From Cloacimonetes bacterium UBA5210 (GTDB taxonomy: Bacteria; Cloacimonadota; Cloacimonadia; Cloacimonadales; Cloacimonadaceae), in assembly GCA_002412625.1 (NCBI GenBank), contig DHVK01000030.1, forward strand, positions 1 to 64,000: a DNA stretch of 64,000 bases. The letters are read 5' to 3'. Both the position numbers and the translations under genes were made by a program. How positions within the stretch are numbered: position 1 is the first letter of the stretch; each line of letters begins with the position of its first letter. Positions 14,360-23,873 of this stretch are shown piece by piece. The notes under the pieces are model-generated. The model did not search any database, was not told where the DNA came from, and saw only the letters and a program-made list of their open reading frames with translations.

Positions 14360-15547
14360 TTATAGATTGCGATTCTGCATAAAGAGCTGCTCATCCGCAG
14401 ACTGGAGCTTCTCGGTTAGATTGCCGAAGCTGAAATCGTCCGGAGTCAGGTTCCATCCGAACTCATAGTTGAACTCTATTGCCAGGGTAAGTGCCAGGCG
14501 GTTCTGCAGCGGTTTGACTACGAAGTTGTAGAACATCAGCATATCGCTCTTGTTATCGCCACCAAGCTGCCCTGGGATAAGCTGTGAGACGATCCTTGCC
14601 GGGACCCGGTGATAAGCGAAGATACCTTCTCTCAGGTCTTTCTTCAGAGTGATAAAGCCACCTTCCCTGTCTTGCTGGCGCAGTGGTTCAAGGCGTATCT
14701 TTACGTCTCTGCTTTCACTCTCGATCAGGACTGTAGAGTGGCTCTTGGCATTGCCTTTGACCTCGGTAAGTGCTTTCTCAATCTCGGTATAGGCATCGGT
14801 GAGTACTTCATTGCCCTGCTCATCTGTTACAGTACCGTCTCTTAGAGTTCCACCTTCCACGATCACGAAGTAGTCGATCATCAGACCGTTCTTGAAGTTG
14901 TTGTAATCGAAGGTCTTGATCTCGGAGAGTATCTCGACATTGATGGCTATAGGCAAACAGGCTAAGCCCCAGGCATTACTCTTGTGGGTGCTCTTCTTGA
15001 TGTGGATGATATCAGCATAGGCGAAGTCCTTCTTCTGGTTGTTCTTCACTTGGATATAGTTAGGTCGAAAGAAGCCGAACTCGTCATAGTTCTCTACGAT
15101 TTGCACTTCGCTGGGCAGCATGCGTTCCAGTCCCATCCACTGACCCTGAGCGTTACGCATCTTGATCAGGAAGCCATTCCCACAGGCGAGATAAAACTTG
15201 ATCATCTCAGCCAGGATAGTAGTCTGGTCTTCACAGGCAGGGAACTCAGCAGTTTCCATCCAGGACTTGACCTGGCTGTTCTTGCAGTCGAACTCCATCA
15301 CAGTTGCCATAGACAAAGCATCCACACAACCGGAGTGGTACTCATCTGTATCCAGGAGGTTGAGCAGATTGCCCATAGAGTAGGGCTGAGAGACCACTTT
15401 CTTAGTCTCGGCTGCTTTGGAGATCAGTTGCTTACCGACCCGGCTGCACTTGGATAAGTCAATCGGCTCAGGCTTATACTTAGTCTCCAGGAGTTCACTG
15501 GCAGAACTGATTGCCAAGTTGTAGCCACCCAGTCGCATTACTCTCAT
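14360..15547 (-). CDS. Phage portal protein
   Basis: The 395-aa protein forms the dodecameric DNA entry and exit pore at one head vertex. It resembles PBSX/HK97-type portals: an N-terminal arm, a core with YLACGNGFLIKMRNAQGQW and LPSEVQIVENYDEFGF, then DIIHIKKSTHKSNAWGLACL, and a C-terminal helical crown with RVPARIVSQLIPGQLGGDNKSD. Its ATG lies in an ATGA overlap with the preceding gene. The place is unusual: portals are usually beside the terminase, here it is 12 kb downstream of terminase (about 2.6 kb if the cargo is discounted) and behind connector genes, but directly before protease-capsid. Confidence 0.85.
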   Translation of the reverse strand: MRVMRLGGYNLAISSASELLETKYKPEPIDLSKCSRVGKQLISKAAETKKVVSQPYSMGNLLNLLDTDEYHSGCVDALSMATVMEFDCKNSQVKSWMETAEFPACEDQTTILAEMIKFYLACGNGFLIKMRNAQGQWMGLERMLPSEVQIVENYDEFGFFRPNYIQVKNNQKKDFAYADIIHIKKSTHKSNAWGLACLPIAINVEILSEIKTFDYNNFKNGLMIDYFVIVEGGTLRDGTVTDEQGNEVLTDAYTEIEKALTEVKGNAKSHSTVLIESESRDVKIRLEPLRQQDREGGFITLKKDLREGIFAYHRVPARIVSQLIPGQLGGDNKSDMLMFYNFVVKPLQNRLALTLAIEFNYEFGWNLTPDDFSFGNLTEKLQSADEQLFMQNRNL

Positions 15548-15945
15548 GAAGACGCTCCTGCACCGCTTTTCAGCAGGTCTATCTTGGCGATCCTGACTAA
15601 CCGAGTACCATCGATGCGGCTGGTGTAGTATTCCACACTGGGTAGGTCACGGTTCATCAGTTTCAGGTAGAAAGAACGGAATTTCTCTTTGAGTTGATAT
15701 AAATCGGAATCAGGATCAGATACGTTCTGAGCATTGACGATCAGGAAGACTGTCCATGCCAGATCAGTACTTACATACTGTCTGGATGTGCCATTCTTAC
15801 CTGTCTCTGAGTCCAGGATCACGATAGCGCAGGGAAGTTGTTTGGGTATTGCATCCTTGTTGAACTGGATGGTCGGGATATCGGAAAACTTCAGGGCATC
15901 GACTATCCGATTCCGGTCTGCGATAAACTTCTCATGTGCGGTCAT
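15544..15945 (-). CDS. Head-tail connector / tail terminator-like protein
   Basis: The 133-aa protein starts at ATG 15945 in an ATGA overlap with the preceding gene; an upstream in-frame start is less likely. It has an alpha/beta pattern (CAIVILDSETGKNG, LAWTVFLIVNAQNV, YQLKEKFRSFYLKLM) like small tail terminator proteins that cap the tube and join the head. Assignment from size and order among other connectors. Confidence 0.45.
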   Translation of the reverse strand: MTAHEKFIADRNRIVDALKFSDIPTIQFNKDAIPKQLPCAIVILDSETGKNGTSRQYVSTDLAWTVFLIVNAQNVSDPDSDLYQLKEKFRSFYLKLMNRDLPSVEYYTSRIDGTRLVRIAKIDLLKSGAGASS

Positions 15946-16433
15946 AGACTTACCTCGATAGAATTGAGTTGTTGGTATATCCACTGCTCCCGGTTAGCAA
16001 TAACCTCAGCGAACACGTTACGGGCAGCGATGCCTTCCCGCTTGATCTTGGCTTGGATCATGTGAGCTATCTGATCCACAGTGAGCAACTTTCCACTTTT
16101 CTTATCAGTCCACGAGAGCCCCTTCCGCTCCACCCATGACTTCAGAGGTGCGATGGGAGTCCAGGAAGGCACTTTACCGCCCAAAACAAAAGGCTCGTGC
16201 TTCACGTTGGAGCCCACTCTCAGAGTCATGCCGGAGTCGTCGGTTTCCACTACGTAACCTGTGTTTCCGTAGAAATCGCCTTTATCGTAGATCTGCTGAG
16301 TGAGAATCTCCTTGAGGGAGTCGGCATCGATAACACTCCCGATCAGATGTAGCCTGCTTTCCAGAGCACTGTAGATAGCCCGGTAAACTTCAATCATGAT
16401 CTCATCCAGGGTGCTGGAATTCTGTTCAGGCAT
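15942..16433 (-). CDS. HK97 gp10-like head-tail joining protein
   Basis: This 163-aa soluble protein has a middle part (TLRVGSNVKHEPFVLGG, WTPIAPLKSWVERKGL) reminiscent of gp10-type or Mu gpG-like virion morphogenesis proteins, which contain a similar GS..Y/HAPF.E.G turn. It begins at ATG 16433 behind TTGGAGTACCA. Likely a head-tail connector. Confidence 0.5.
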   Translation of the reverse strand: MPEQNSSTLDEIMIEVYRAIYSALESRLHLIGSVIDADSLKEILTQQIYDKGDFYGNTGYVVETDDSGMTLRVGSNVKHEPFVLGGKVPSWTPIAPLKSWVERKGLSWTDKKSGKLLTVDQIAHMIQAKIKREGIAARNVFAEVIANREQWIYQQLNSIEVSL

Positions 16434-16467
16434 TGGTACTCCAACAGGATATCACTAACACTAGAAA

Positions 16468-16504
16468 ATCTGCGTCAATCCGTTCGATCTGCGTCATCTG
16501 CGTG
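16468..16504. repeat. Short ATCTGCGTCA repeats
   Basis: Units at 16468, 16487 and 16496 lie in the only noncoding gap (16434-16514) between connector genes. The last two abut and the third is incomplete. Function unknown. Confidence 0.4.
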
Positions 16505-16514
16505 CTATTCATTT

Positions 16515-16973
16515 TCAGATCACCCCGGCTCTCAGCACTTTAGGTAGTCTCGGTTTCAACTCAGTAAGACGTTCCATTCCACTTTGATTGAGATAGTTCC
16601 GCAATAGAGTGAGTGCCCTAAGCTCAAGCTTGGCTTTAAATGCGTCAATTTCGCTCCCTGTGAGCAGTTCGGTGGCAGACTGGTCTAATCCTACTGTCTT
16701 AACTATTCCCTCGCCCAGAGTCTTCAAATTGAGGAACTCGCAGGTACTCTGCAGCATCAGGAAACAGAACCCAAAACGAAAAGAGATCAGGAAGGGATCA
16801 TCTTCAGGGTAGTCGTTACGTATAGCATCCTGGTAATAGTTATCCAAGACAAGGTTTCGAATCGTCTCCAGGACAAGCCCTTTATGCTCTTTGAAGATAA
16901 CGTTATCACCCATCTCTTTGGGGAGATTGAGGATGGCGAGCATGGCATCAATCTCGACCGGGATCGGTATCAC
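16515..16973 (-). CDS. Putative head-tail adaptor, 152 aa
   Basis: A mainly helical, soluble 152-aa protein (LVLETIRNLVLDNYYQDAI, KAKLELRALTLLRNYLNQ). It overlaps the stop of the lysozyme gene by 4 bp and precedes other connector genes. The helical layout and size fit gp6-type adaptor proteins that bind the portal, but I cannot name a family with confidence. Confidence 0.4.
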   Translation of the reverse strand: MIPIPVEIDAMLAILNLPKEMGDNVIFKEHKGLVLETIRNLVLDNYYQDAIRNDYPEDDPFLISFRFGFCFLMLQSTCEFLNLKTLGEGIVKTVGLDQSATELLTGSEIDAFKAKLELRALTLLRNYLNQSGMERLTELKPRLPKVLRAGVI

Positions 16974-17395
16974 TTACCTTTCCTCATCAGTTCAGACAGC
17001 TCAATCGCCCTGCGACCAACCTGCTTAGCCCACTTGGAAGCCAGCATGCCATTGGCAGCCCGTTCCCAGTCTCCAGAAGCTATGAAAGCCAGGGTGTTAT
17101 TGAAACCAAGCAAACCGCCAATACCAAGGTTGAAACACATGTTCAGAAGCACCGACTTGCGGACTTCATCCAGGGGACTGTAAATCTCCGGTATCTCATC
17201 CAAAAGCTGTTTCTCGCAGTGCTGGATGTCATTCTCCAAGAGCACATAGGCTTCGGTCTTGGAGATACCACAATCATCGAGATTGCGACCAACACCGATG
17301 GTCAGCTTACCTGCAGTGCAGCGGTATGGTTTCAATCGCAGACCTTCATGTTTAACCAGTTGTTCTTTGATTCGTTCCAGTAGCTTGGCTTCCAT
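16970..17395 (-). CDS. Phage endolysin, GH24 (T4-type) lysozyme
   Basis: The 141-aa enzyme cleaves the MurNAc-GlcNAc bond of peptidoglycan at lysis. It shows the family signature: catalytic Glu17 in KHEGLRLKPY and GKLTIGVGRNLDDCG (about 29-43). It continues with the NMCFNLG (about 91-97) and WAKQVGRRAIE parts of the helical lobe. It has no signal peptide, so it would need a holin (12168-12518 is the candidate). It is the first late gene downstream of the cargo block, so its transcription must either pass through 9.5 kb of opposing genes or start locally in 17396-17580. Confidence 0.9.
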   Translation of the reverse strand: MEAKLLERIKEQLVKHEGLRLKPYRCTAGKLTIGVGRNLDDCGISKTEAYVLLENDIQHCEKQLLDEIPEIYSPLDEVRKSVLLNMCFNLGIGGLLGFNNTLAFIASGDWERAANGMLASKWAKQVGRRAIELSELMRKGK

Positions 17396-17499
17396 CGTAT
17401 CTCCTTGTGAGTAGTGTTGGATACTCTATCCGGAGCAAGGAAGCCGCTACCCTGTATTAACACAAACACGGATGCATAAGGATGCGACAGAAATTAGAG

Positions 17500-17558
17500 T
17501 TGACAGAAATGGAGGGCTGAATTATATTGTACACATGATAGCGTTATCGTACACACGA
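17500..17558 (+). promoter_or_regulatory. tetR promoter and likely operator
   Basis: TTGACA (17500-17505), a 17-bp spacer and TATATT (17523-17528) form a strong promoter. Immediately downstream a GTACACA unit is repeated around GATAGCGTTATC, giving a partly symmetrical box of about 29 bp (17529-17557). Its position over the transcription start fits autorepression by the TetR protein. Confidence 0.55.
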
Positions 17559-17580
17559 AATGAAAGAGGAATGACTTGAT

Positions 17581-18183
17581 ATGAAATTATCAATGAAAGA
17601 ACAGAGCATCAAAGACAATTTGATCCAAGTATCACAAAGTCTATTTCAACAGTATGGATTTGTGAAAACTACTATGGAAGATATTGCAAAAACAGCCAGA
17701 AAAAGCAAAAGCACACTCTATCAATTCTTCAAAAACAAGGAAGAAGTCCTGCACGGAGTAATAACTAAGGAAATCTATGAATTACACTATGTTGTAGTTA
17801 AAGAAAGTAGTAAAGGGCGGAATTCCGCTGAAAAACTACGATTGTACTTGAAAACGATTTTGACTGAAACTAAAAAAAAGCTGCTCATCTATTCCCTAAT
17901 CAAAGGTGAATTAGATGTGATACCCTTCAATACGGCAATAGTAAAAAAGAAATTGGACACTTTGGATATGGAAGAAGTAACCGGCATTTTAAGAAATGGT
18001 ATCATATTAAAAGAGTTTTCCTCTTCCTATTATGAATATGTTTCTTCCATAGCCTATTATCTTGTCAACGCAACCCGGGGCTTGATGTTACAGCTTGTTT
18101 TTAGTGATGACTTATCAAACGTAGACAATGATAACAATTTCGATGTTTTTATCGATATCTTACTCAAAGGACTGGAAAGCTAA
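17581..18183 (+). CDS. TetR-family transcriptional regulator
   Basis: The 200-aa protein has the TetR N-terminal HTH at about residues 9-55: IKDNLIQVSQSLFQQYGF, TTMEDIAKTARKSKSTLYQFF and KNKEEVL are diagnostic. The C-terminal helical part would bind a ligand, perhaps a substrate of the pump encoded next. It is the first gene of the cargo block, 84 bp before the TolC gene and in the same direction, as in many TetR-controlled RND efflux loci. It has its own promoter and a candidate operator at 17529-17557. Confidence 0.9.
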   Translation: MKLSMKEQSIKDNLIQVSQSLFQQYGFVKTTMEDIAKTARKSKSTLYQFFKNKEEVLHGVITKEIYELHYVVVKESSKGRNSAEKLRLYLKTILTETKKKLLIYSLIKGELDVIPFNTAIVKKKLDTLDMEEVTGILRNGIILKEFSSSYYEYVSSIAYYLVNATRGLMLQLVFSDDLSNVDNDNNFDVFIDILLKGLES

Positions 18184-18267
18184 TGCTGACGAGCCCTTTT
18201 TTTTTATTCTATTTTGAACGAATAAACAGATATCGTTTGCGTGTATTATCAATAGGTGTGGTATAAT

Positions 18268-19698
18268 ATGAAACTCATCTCATTACTCAGAATAACAAAT
18301 TTCGTGACCCTGCTCGTTTTATTCTTGGGGACAGTGAACGTTCTTTCCGGGCAGACAACCTATCTCACCTTAGAAGAGTGTCGAGCTAAAGCCATCGCCC
18401 ATAACAAGATACTGCAAGCTGCACAGGCGCAACAGCAATCGGCACAGTCTACGCGAAAAGCATCATTTACACAATTCTTTCCTCGCGTTCATACGCTTGG
18501 CAGTTACACATACGTCGATGAGAACATAGATTATACTATGGATCTCCCAATAGCTGAGTTGCTGCAAGGGTTGGCGATAAGCAATCCAGCTATAGTATCA
18601 GATCCGTTTTACGCTACTCTCTTGGGAATGCAGACCGAAGGATACTTGCCAGACGAATATTCACTGTCAATTGGCAAAGAAAACAACTGGATTTTTGATG
18701 TCACCTTGACACAACCAATCTTCACCGGAGGGAAACTGATCCAGCAATATAAGATCAGTAAGTCTGCTGAAAAGATTAGTGATGCCAGTTTGCAGAAAAC
18801 CGGAAATGAGCTGATCTACCAAACTGACGAAGCTTACTGGCGCTTAGTAAATATATCTGCAAAATATGCCTTGGCAAACGACTACCAGGCTTTAGTTCAA
18901 ACCTTACTTTCCCAAGTTCAGAATGCTTATGATGCGGGAGTTACAACCCAGAATGATCTTTTAAAAGTGCAAGTCAAGCTCAACGAAGCCGAATTGATGT
19001 CCTTCAAAGCTAAGAATGGGGTCCATTTAGCAACTATGGCGTTAAATCAGATTATTGGAGAACCAATTGAATCTTCTATTGCTCTACCGGTCACATTATC
19101 TGAGATCCCATATGTCCCCTATGACTCAACTAAAGTCCAGGAGTATATCGAGAATAGACCAGAAGTGCTTATCCTTAAACAAGAGATGGAAATCAAGCAA
19201 TCGCTTACTAAAATAGAACAATCAAGATACTTCCCCAATATCGCTTTACAGGCAAGTGCAAATTATCAAAATCCCAATCCTTACGATAGCTTTGAAGCAG
19301 ATTTTGGACATAACTGGCAAGTTGGTATAGTGGCTCAATGGGAACTCTTTGATTTCAATGCCCGAAAACATACAATCTCGGCAACTAAACATCAGCAGCA
19401 ATCTACACAACTGATCTTGGAGCAAAGTAAGGAGTTATTTGAATTGGAGATCAAACAAGCTGAATTGCAATACAAGGAAGCCCTCAAAAGGATACAACTC
19501 TCGGAAAAATCAGTGTCCCAAGCTGAAGAAAATCTAAGAATTACGCAAAATCGTTTTGACGAAGGAATGTGTAAAAGCTCAGACGTCTTGGAAGCACAAG
19601 TCTCATGGTTGAATGCTAAAACAGAACTTATCGAGGCGCAGACTGATCTGTATACAAAGCGAGCCAATCTTGAAAAGACCCTCAGTCTTTTATATTAA
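18268..19698 (+). CDS. TolC-family outer-membrane efflux protein
   Basis: The protein (476 aa from the preferred ATG 18268) begins with a Sec signal (LLRITNFVTLLVLFLGTVNVLSG). It shows the duplicated helical OEP pattern: LTLEECRAKAIAHNKILQAAQAQ near the N-terminus, YDAGVTTQNDLLKVQVKLNEAEL mid-protein and its C-terminal counterpart with NRFDEGMCKSSDVLEAQVSW. It forms the outer-membrane and periplasmic tunnel for the adjacent RND pump. A GTG 12 bp upstream is a possible alternative start. Confidence 0.9.
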   Translation: MKLISLLRITNFVTLLVLFLGTVNVLSGQTTYLTLEECRAKAIAHNKILQAAQAQQQSAQSTRKASFTQFFPRVHTLGSYTYVDENIDYTMDLPIAELLQGLAISNPAIVSDPFYATLLGMQTEGYLPDEYSLSIGKENNWIFDVTLTQPIFTGGKLIQQYKISKSAEKISDASLQKTGNELIYQTDEAYWRLVNISAKYALANDYQALVQTLLSQVQNAYDAGVTTQNDLLKVQVKLNEAELMSFKAKNGVHLATMALNQIIGEPIESSIALPVTLSEIPYVPYDSTKVQEYIENRPEVLILKQEMEIKQSLTKIEQSRYFPNIALQASANYQNPNPYDSFEADFGHNWQVGIVAQWELFDFNARKHTISATKHQQQSTQLILEQSKELFELEIKQAELQYKEALKRIQLSEKSVSQAEENLRITQNRFDEGMCKSSDVLEAQVSWLNAKTELIEAQTDLYTKRANLEKTLSLLY

Positions 19699-19708
19699 GG
19701 GAGAAAAA

Positions 19709-20773
19709 ATGACAAGAAGAACACTTCCCCCCATCGCCAATAGTAGGTGCCTAATCATATTAATCTTGGCCTTGGGATTAGTCGGATGTAATCATAAAAA
19801 TAGCCTTAAAGATGTCCCAGAGCAGGTTGTAATATCCACTGTCACAGCCGTCGACTCTCTCTATAGCACCGTTCTTTCTTTCTCCGGTACTGTCAGCCCC
19901 AATAAAGAAGCAAATATTGGAAGCGTTGTTCCTGGAAAAGTCGAACAAATTCTGGTCACTGAGGGAGGGACAGTTAAAGAAGGAGAACTGATAGCTGTCA
20001 TGTCTGATGAGTTTCTTAGTCAATCTGAAATTGAGTACCAAGCTGTTAAAAAAGATTTTGAGCGGATGCAAACCCTTCTGGCTAAAAATAGTGTTTCCCA
20101 GCAGGAATTTGATCATATTAAAGCCTTGTATGATGCCGCTAACCTGAAACTTCAAATGGCACGCAAAAACACCGAGATTCGAGCTCCTTTTTCCGGAGTG
20201 GTTATGAAACATCTGGTTCGAGAAGGAGAAAATTACTTCTTTTACCCAAATTTATCCCCCGGTATGTCACCCAGCTCAGGAATTGTCAGCTTGATGCAGA
20301 TTGATCCTGTTCTTATCAAGATTAAAGTAAACGAGAAGGACTTGAATCAAATAAGAATCGGACAGAAAGCAATGATAAAAACGGATGCGATAAAAGGTAC
20401 CTCGTTTACGGGCAAGATTACCAAAATCTCACCTCTCCTAAGCACAATTTCTCATAGTGCAGATGTAGATATAGCTGTTGCGAACAGCCACCACAGACTA
20501 AAGCCGGGAATGTCATGTACAGTTGAATTGCAATTACCAGCACAGAGAGGGACCATGATTCCGAAATTTGCACTTCTGCAACAAGCCGGCACCAAAGATC
20601 AATATGTATACCTCATCAAAAATAATACTGCCCAACGTAAAGTTGTTAATGTCTTGTCTTACTTCGGGGATTGGGCAGTGGTAGACAATCTTGCCGCGGG
20701 ACAGATAGTTGCCCTTGATGGCAAGAATAAACTATCCGATGGAAGTCAGGTAGTGATCTCAGGAGAGAAATAA
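19709..20773 (+). CDS. RND efflux periplasmic adaptor (MFP) lipoprotein
   Basis: The 354-aa adaptor starts at ATG 19709 behind GGGAG. The lipobox LVGC (LALGLVGC) predicts an acylated Cys and anchoring in the inner-membrane outer leaflet. Residues after it show the barrel-lipoyl-hairpin order of the HlyD/MFP family: VPGKVEQILVTEGGTVKEGELIAV, the coiled hairpin with ALYDAANLKLQMA, then EIRAPFSGVV and a beta-barrel (IKVNEKDLNQIRIGQKA). It links the inner-membrane pump to TolC. Gene gap to the pump is one base. Confidence 0.9.
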   Translation: MTRRTLPPIANSRCLIILILALGLVGCNHKNSLKDVPEQVVISTVTAVDSLYSTVLSFSGTVSPNKEANIGSVVPGKVEQILVTEGGTVKEGELIAVMSDEFLSQSEIEYQAVKKDFERMQTLLAKNSVSQQEFDHIKALYDAANLKLQMARKNTEIRAPFSGVVMKHLVREGENYFFYPNLSPGMSPSSGIVSLMQIDPVLIKIKVNEKDLNQIRIGQKAMIKTDAIKGTSFTGKITKISPLLSTISHSADVDIAVANSHHRLKPGMSCTVELQLPAQRGTMIPKFALLQQAGTKDQYVYLIKNNTAQRKVVNVLSYFGDWAVVDNLAAGQIVALDGKNKLSDGSQVVISGEK

Positions 20774-20774
20774 A

Positions 20775-23700
20775 ATGCGTTTACCCCAGATAGCAGTCAA
20801 AAATCCTGTATTCACAGCAATGGTGTTTGTAGCCATTCTGATATTCGGATTAGTCTCGCTATTTAGTCTTCCTAAAGATGTGCTGCCCGATATCGAATTG
20901 CCTACATTGACTGTCATGACAATCTATCCTGGTGCCAGTGCTCGAGAAGTAGAGGAACAGGTTTCAAAAAAGCTGGAAACTTACTTAGCGGCAGCCAGTA
21001 ACCTAAAATCCATCAAATCAAATTCACGTGAGAACGTATCATTCGTAATAATGCAGTTTAATTGGGGTGAAAACCTGGATCAAGCCTCAAACAATATTAG
21101 AGATCTTATAGAATTTGCTAAGACAGATCTTCCGTCGGAAGCTGGAACCCCTATTATATATAAATTTACCAGCTCAGTGATGCCCGTTTTAGTATATAAT
21201 ATTGAAGCTGATGAAAGCTTCAATGGCTTGAATAAGATTTGTGAAGACCAAGTAACAAATCGCATTCAGCGCTTATCTGGTGTGGGGACAACCATTGTTA
21301 TCGGTCAGCCGGAACGAGAAATCGTAGTGCAATGTAATCCGTTTCAATTGGCGGCTTTTAATCTCACTCCATCGGAAATAGCGCAGGCCTTGAAAATGCA
21401 GAATATTTCTATTCCCGCCGGGATGATTGACGATGGTAAGATGGGAATTTCGGTGCGCATGCCCGCTGAATTTGGCAGTATCGAAGAAATCTCCCAGATG
21501 CCAATTTCCAGTTTCAATGGCGAGATAATTCGCGTTTGTGATGTCGCGACAGTTAAAGATACTATGAAGAATAGTGACTGTTATATTCATTCTTTCGGGA
21601 AAAAATCTGTGATAATGCTCGTTCAGAAACAGTCAGACGCGAACACTTTAACAGTTGCCAAAGCAGTGAAAAAAGAAGTTAAAGCAATCCAGAATTCTCT
21701 CCCACAGGACGTTAAAATTACCGAGCTGATGGATATGTCAGAATTGGTATCAGAGTCAATCAACAATTTAAGCAGTTCAATCTTTTATGCTGCCTTCTTT
21801 GTCATCCTTGTTGTCCTGTTCTTTCTTAAGGATTTTCACAGTAGCTTAATCATTATTATGACCATTCCCTTCTCTCTGGTTTCGGCATTCATATTCATGC
21901 TCCTTTCAGGCTATACAATCAATATCATATCTCTGATTGCTCTGGCAGTGACTATAGGGATGGTGGTCGATAATGCAATTGTAATATTGGAGAATATTAC
22001 CCGCCATATAGAAAATGGAACTCGCTCAAAAGAGGCTGCCATTTTTGGTACTGGAGAAATGGGCATGGCAATTACTGGGTCCACTTTGACTACGATTGTA
22101 GTTTTCTTACCGATGATATTTATGAGCGGACTTGTCGGTATTATGTTCAAACAATTGGCTGTTATAGTAACTGTAACGTTGCTAGCTTCATTATTTACTG
22201 CTCTAACTTTGACTCCCATGCTGTCATCGAAACTTCTGAAAGTACCTGTGAAAGGGAGGGTAAGGAAGCATCACAAGCTCTACAATATATGTGAAGCAAT
22301 TCTCCATTATATCGGCGAGGTCTATGCAAAGACACTAAATTTTTCGCTTAATAACCGGAAAATTGTCTTGTGGGCTTTTATAACAATCTTCTGTATTACA
22401 ATTGCCTTAAGCTTCACGATAGGAACTGGATATATCCCGAATGTGGATGCTGGGGATTTGAATGCCGTCATAGAATTGGATGTCGGCGTCAATGCCAAAG
22501 AAACCGAAAGAGTTGCCGCTATGGTTGAGCAGATTTTCTTGGAAGAGGTCCCTGAGTTACGCTCCATGTACTCCGTATCGGGACAAACAGACCAGGGACT
22601 TTTAACTTCTGTCGGTTTCAAAGAGGGAATAAATGTTAGCACAATCGGTGCCAAGCTTGTTCTACCAGAAGATCGCAAGCGCTCTGCTGCAGAAATTGCT
22701 CAAGTCCTCAGACAAAGAATTGAACAGATTCCGGAGGTTGAGAAGATGAATGTAGTAAGTGGCAGTATTCTTATGGATGCCGTGTTAGGAAACGTCAAAC
22801 CTATTGAAGTGAAGATCACTGGTAATAATTTAGATGATATAGAATTAACAGCAGGAAGCATAGAACAGAAGCTGCGCAAATTGCCGTTTCTGGTTAATCT
22901 TGAATCATCGGTAGATGCTGGTAAACCAGAAATTCGGGTGATTGTTGATAAGGACAAAGCCAGTACCCTCGGAATAAATCCAGCCATAATAGGCATGACT
23001 TTGAGACAGAGCATTTTTGGCGTTGCTGCCAGTGAATATAAAGACCGTGGCGATGCTTATGATATTACGGTAAGATATGCCCCAGAATTCAGAAATAATA
23101 TCGACCAGTTGAAGAATGTCAGCATCAACACCTTGACTGGTCAAACCATCTCTCTGGGATCTATAGCTACCATTGAAGAAGGGCGAGGGATCTCTGAAAT
23201 CAAACATGAAGCTCAACAGAGAGTTGTGTATCTTAGCGCTGATATTGATCAAATCTCTTTGAACAAAGCTGTAAAAATAGTGAACAACACCATTCAGGAT
23301 ATCGAAACCCCTTCTGGAATATCTGTTGACATAGGCGGTCAAATCACAGACCAACGAGAAACATTTAGGGACCTGACCATGCTTTTTATACTTGGAATGA
23401 TTTTAGTCTATATGGTCATGGCCTCATTATTCGGAACCTATCGTGATCCATTCATCATTATTTTCGCCGTTCCCATGGCATTAACCGGTGTAATCTGGGC
23501 TTTTGTTATCTGCCATGTCACGCTAAATATTGTCAGCTTTTTCGGGATCGTGATGCTGCTTGGGATCGTTGTGAATAATGGTATCGTGTTAGTGAATTAT
23601 ACAAATCTGCTCAGAGCCAGAGGACAAAACTTAAAAGAATCATTAATTAATGCTGGGAAATCGCGCGTGAGACCAGTATTGATGACGGCTTTTACCACGA

Positions 23701-23873
23701 TTTTCGGGATGGTACCTATGGCATTGAGTACGGGTTTAGGATCAGAAATCTGGCGTCCTTTTGGGATATCCGTGATTGGAGGTCTTTTAATATCAACCCT
23801 CATAACTTTGATTTTAATCCCAGTATTCTATTATTTTGCCCATCACAGAGAAGAAAACCGAGGTGCTCTATGA
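20775..23873 (+). CDS. RND-family efflux pump (AcrB/MexB type)
   Basis: The 1032-aa proton-driven pump has 12 membrane segments in two halves, each with a large periplasmic loop. Visible family motifs are the N-terminal FTAMVFVAILIFGLVSL, YPGASAREVEEQVSKKLE, and TM4 with VDNAIVILENI, where the Asp takes part in proton relay. MVPMALSTGLGSEIWRPFG is near the C-terminus. It lies with MFP and TolC genes in one operon and gives a complete tripartite system. Substrate unknown; the class usually exports hydrophobic compounds such as drugs, bile acids or lipids. Confidence 0.93.
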   Translation: MRLPQIAVKNPVFTAMVFVAILIFGLVSLFSLPKDVLPDIELPTLTVMTIYPGASAREVEEQVSKKLETYLAAASNLKSIKSNSRENVSFVIMQFNWGENLDQASNNIRDLIEFAKTDLPSEAGTPIIYKFTSSVMPVLVYNIEADESFNGLNKICEDQVTNRIQRLSGVGTTIVIGQPEREIVVQCNPFQLAAFNLTPSEIAQALKMQNISIPAGMIDDGKMGISVRMPAEFGSIEEISQMPISSFNGEIIRVCDVATVKDTMKNSDCYIHSFGKKSVIMLVQKQSDANTLTVAKAVKKEVKAIQNSLPQDVKITELMDMSELVSESINNLSSSIFYAAFFVILVVLFFLKDFHSSLIIIMTIPFSLVSAFIFMLLSGYTINIISLIALAVTIGMVVDNAIVILENITRHIENGTRSKEAAIFGTGEMGMAITGSTLTTIVVFLPMIFMSGLVGIMFKQLAVIVTVTLLASLFTALTLTPMLSSKLLKVPVKGRVRKHHKLYNICEAILHYIGEVYAKTLNFSLNNRKIVLWAFITIFCITIALSFTIGTGYIPNVDAGDLNAVIELDVGVNAKETERVAAMVEQIFLEEVPELRSMYSVSGQTDQGLLTSVGFKEGINVSTIGAKLVLPEDRKRSAAEIAQVLRQRIEQIPEVEKMNVVSGSILMDAVLGNVKPIEVKITGNNLDDIELTAGSIEQKLRKLPFLVNLESSVDAGKPEIRVIVDKDKASTLGINPAIIGMTLRQSIFGVAASEYKDRGDAYDITVRYAPEFRNNIDQLKNVSINTLTGQTISLGSIATIEEGRGISEIKHEAQQRVVYLSADIDQISLNKAVKIVNNTIQDIETPSGISVDIGGQITDQRETFRDLTMLFILGMILVYMVMASLFGTYRDPFIIIFAVPMALTGVIWAFVICHVTLNIVSFFGIVMLLGIVVNNGIVLVNYTNLLRARGQNLKESLINAGKSRVRPVLMTAFTTIFGMVPMALSTGLGSEIWRPFGISVIGGLLISTLITLILIPVFYYFAHHREENRGAL

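Noticed and set aside
18262..18267. TATAAT directly before the TolC start codon as a promoter
   Set aside because: It is only bases from the ATG and has no -35 at proper distance; transcription from the tetR promoter or a site further upstream is more likely.
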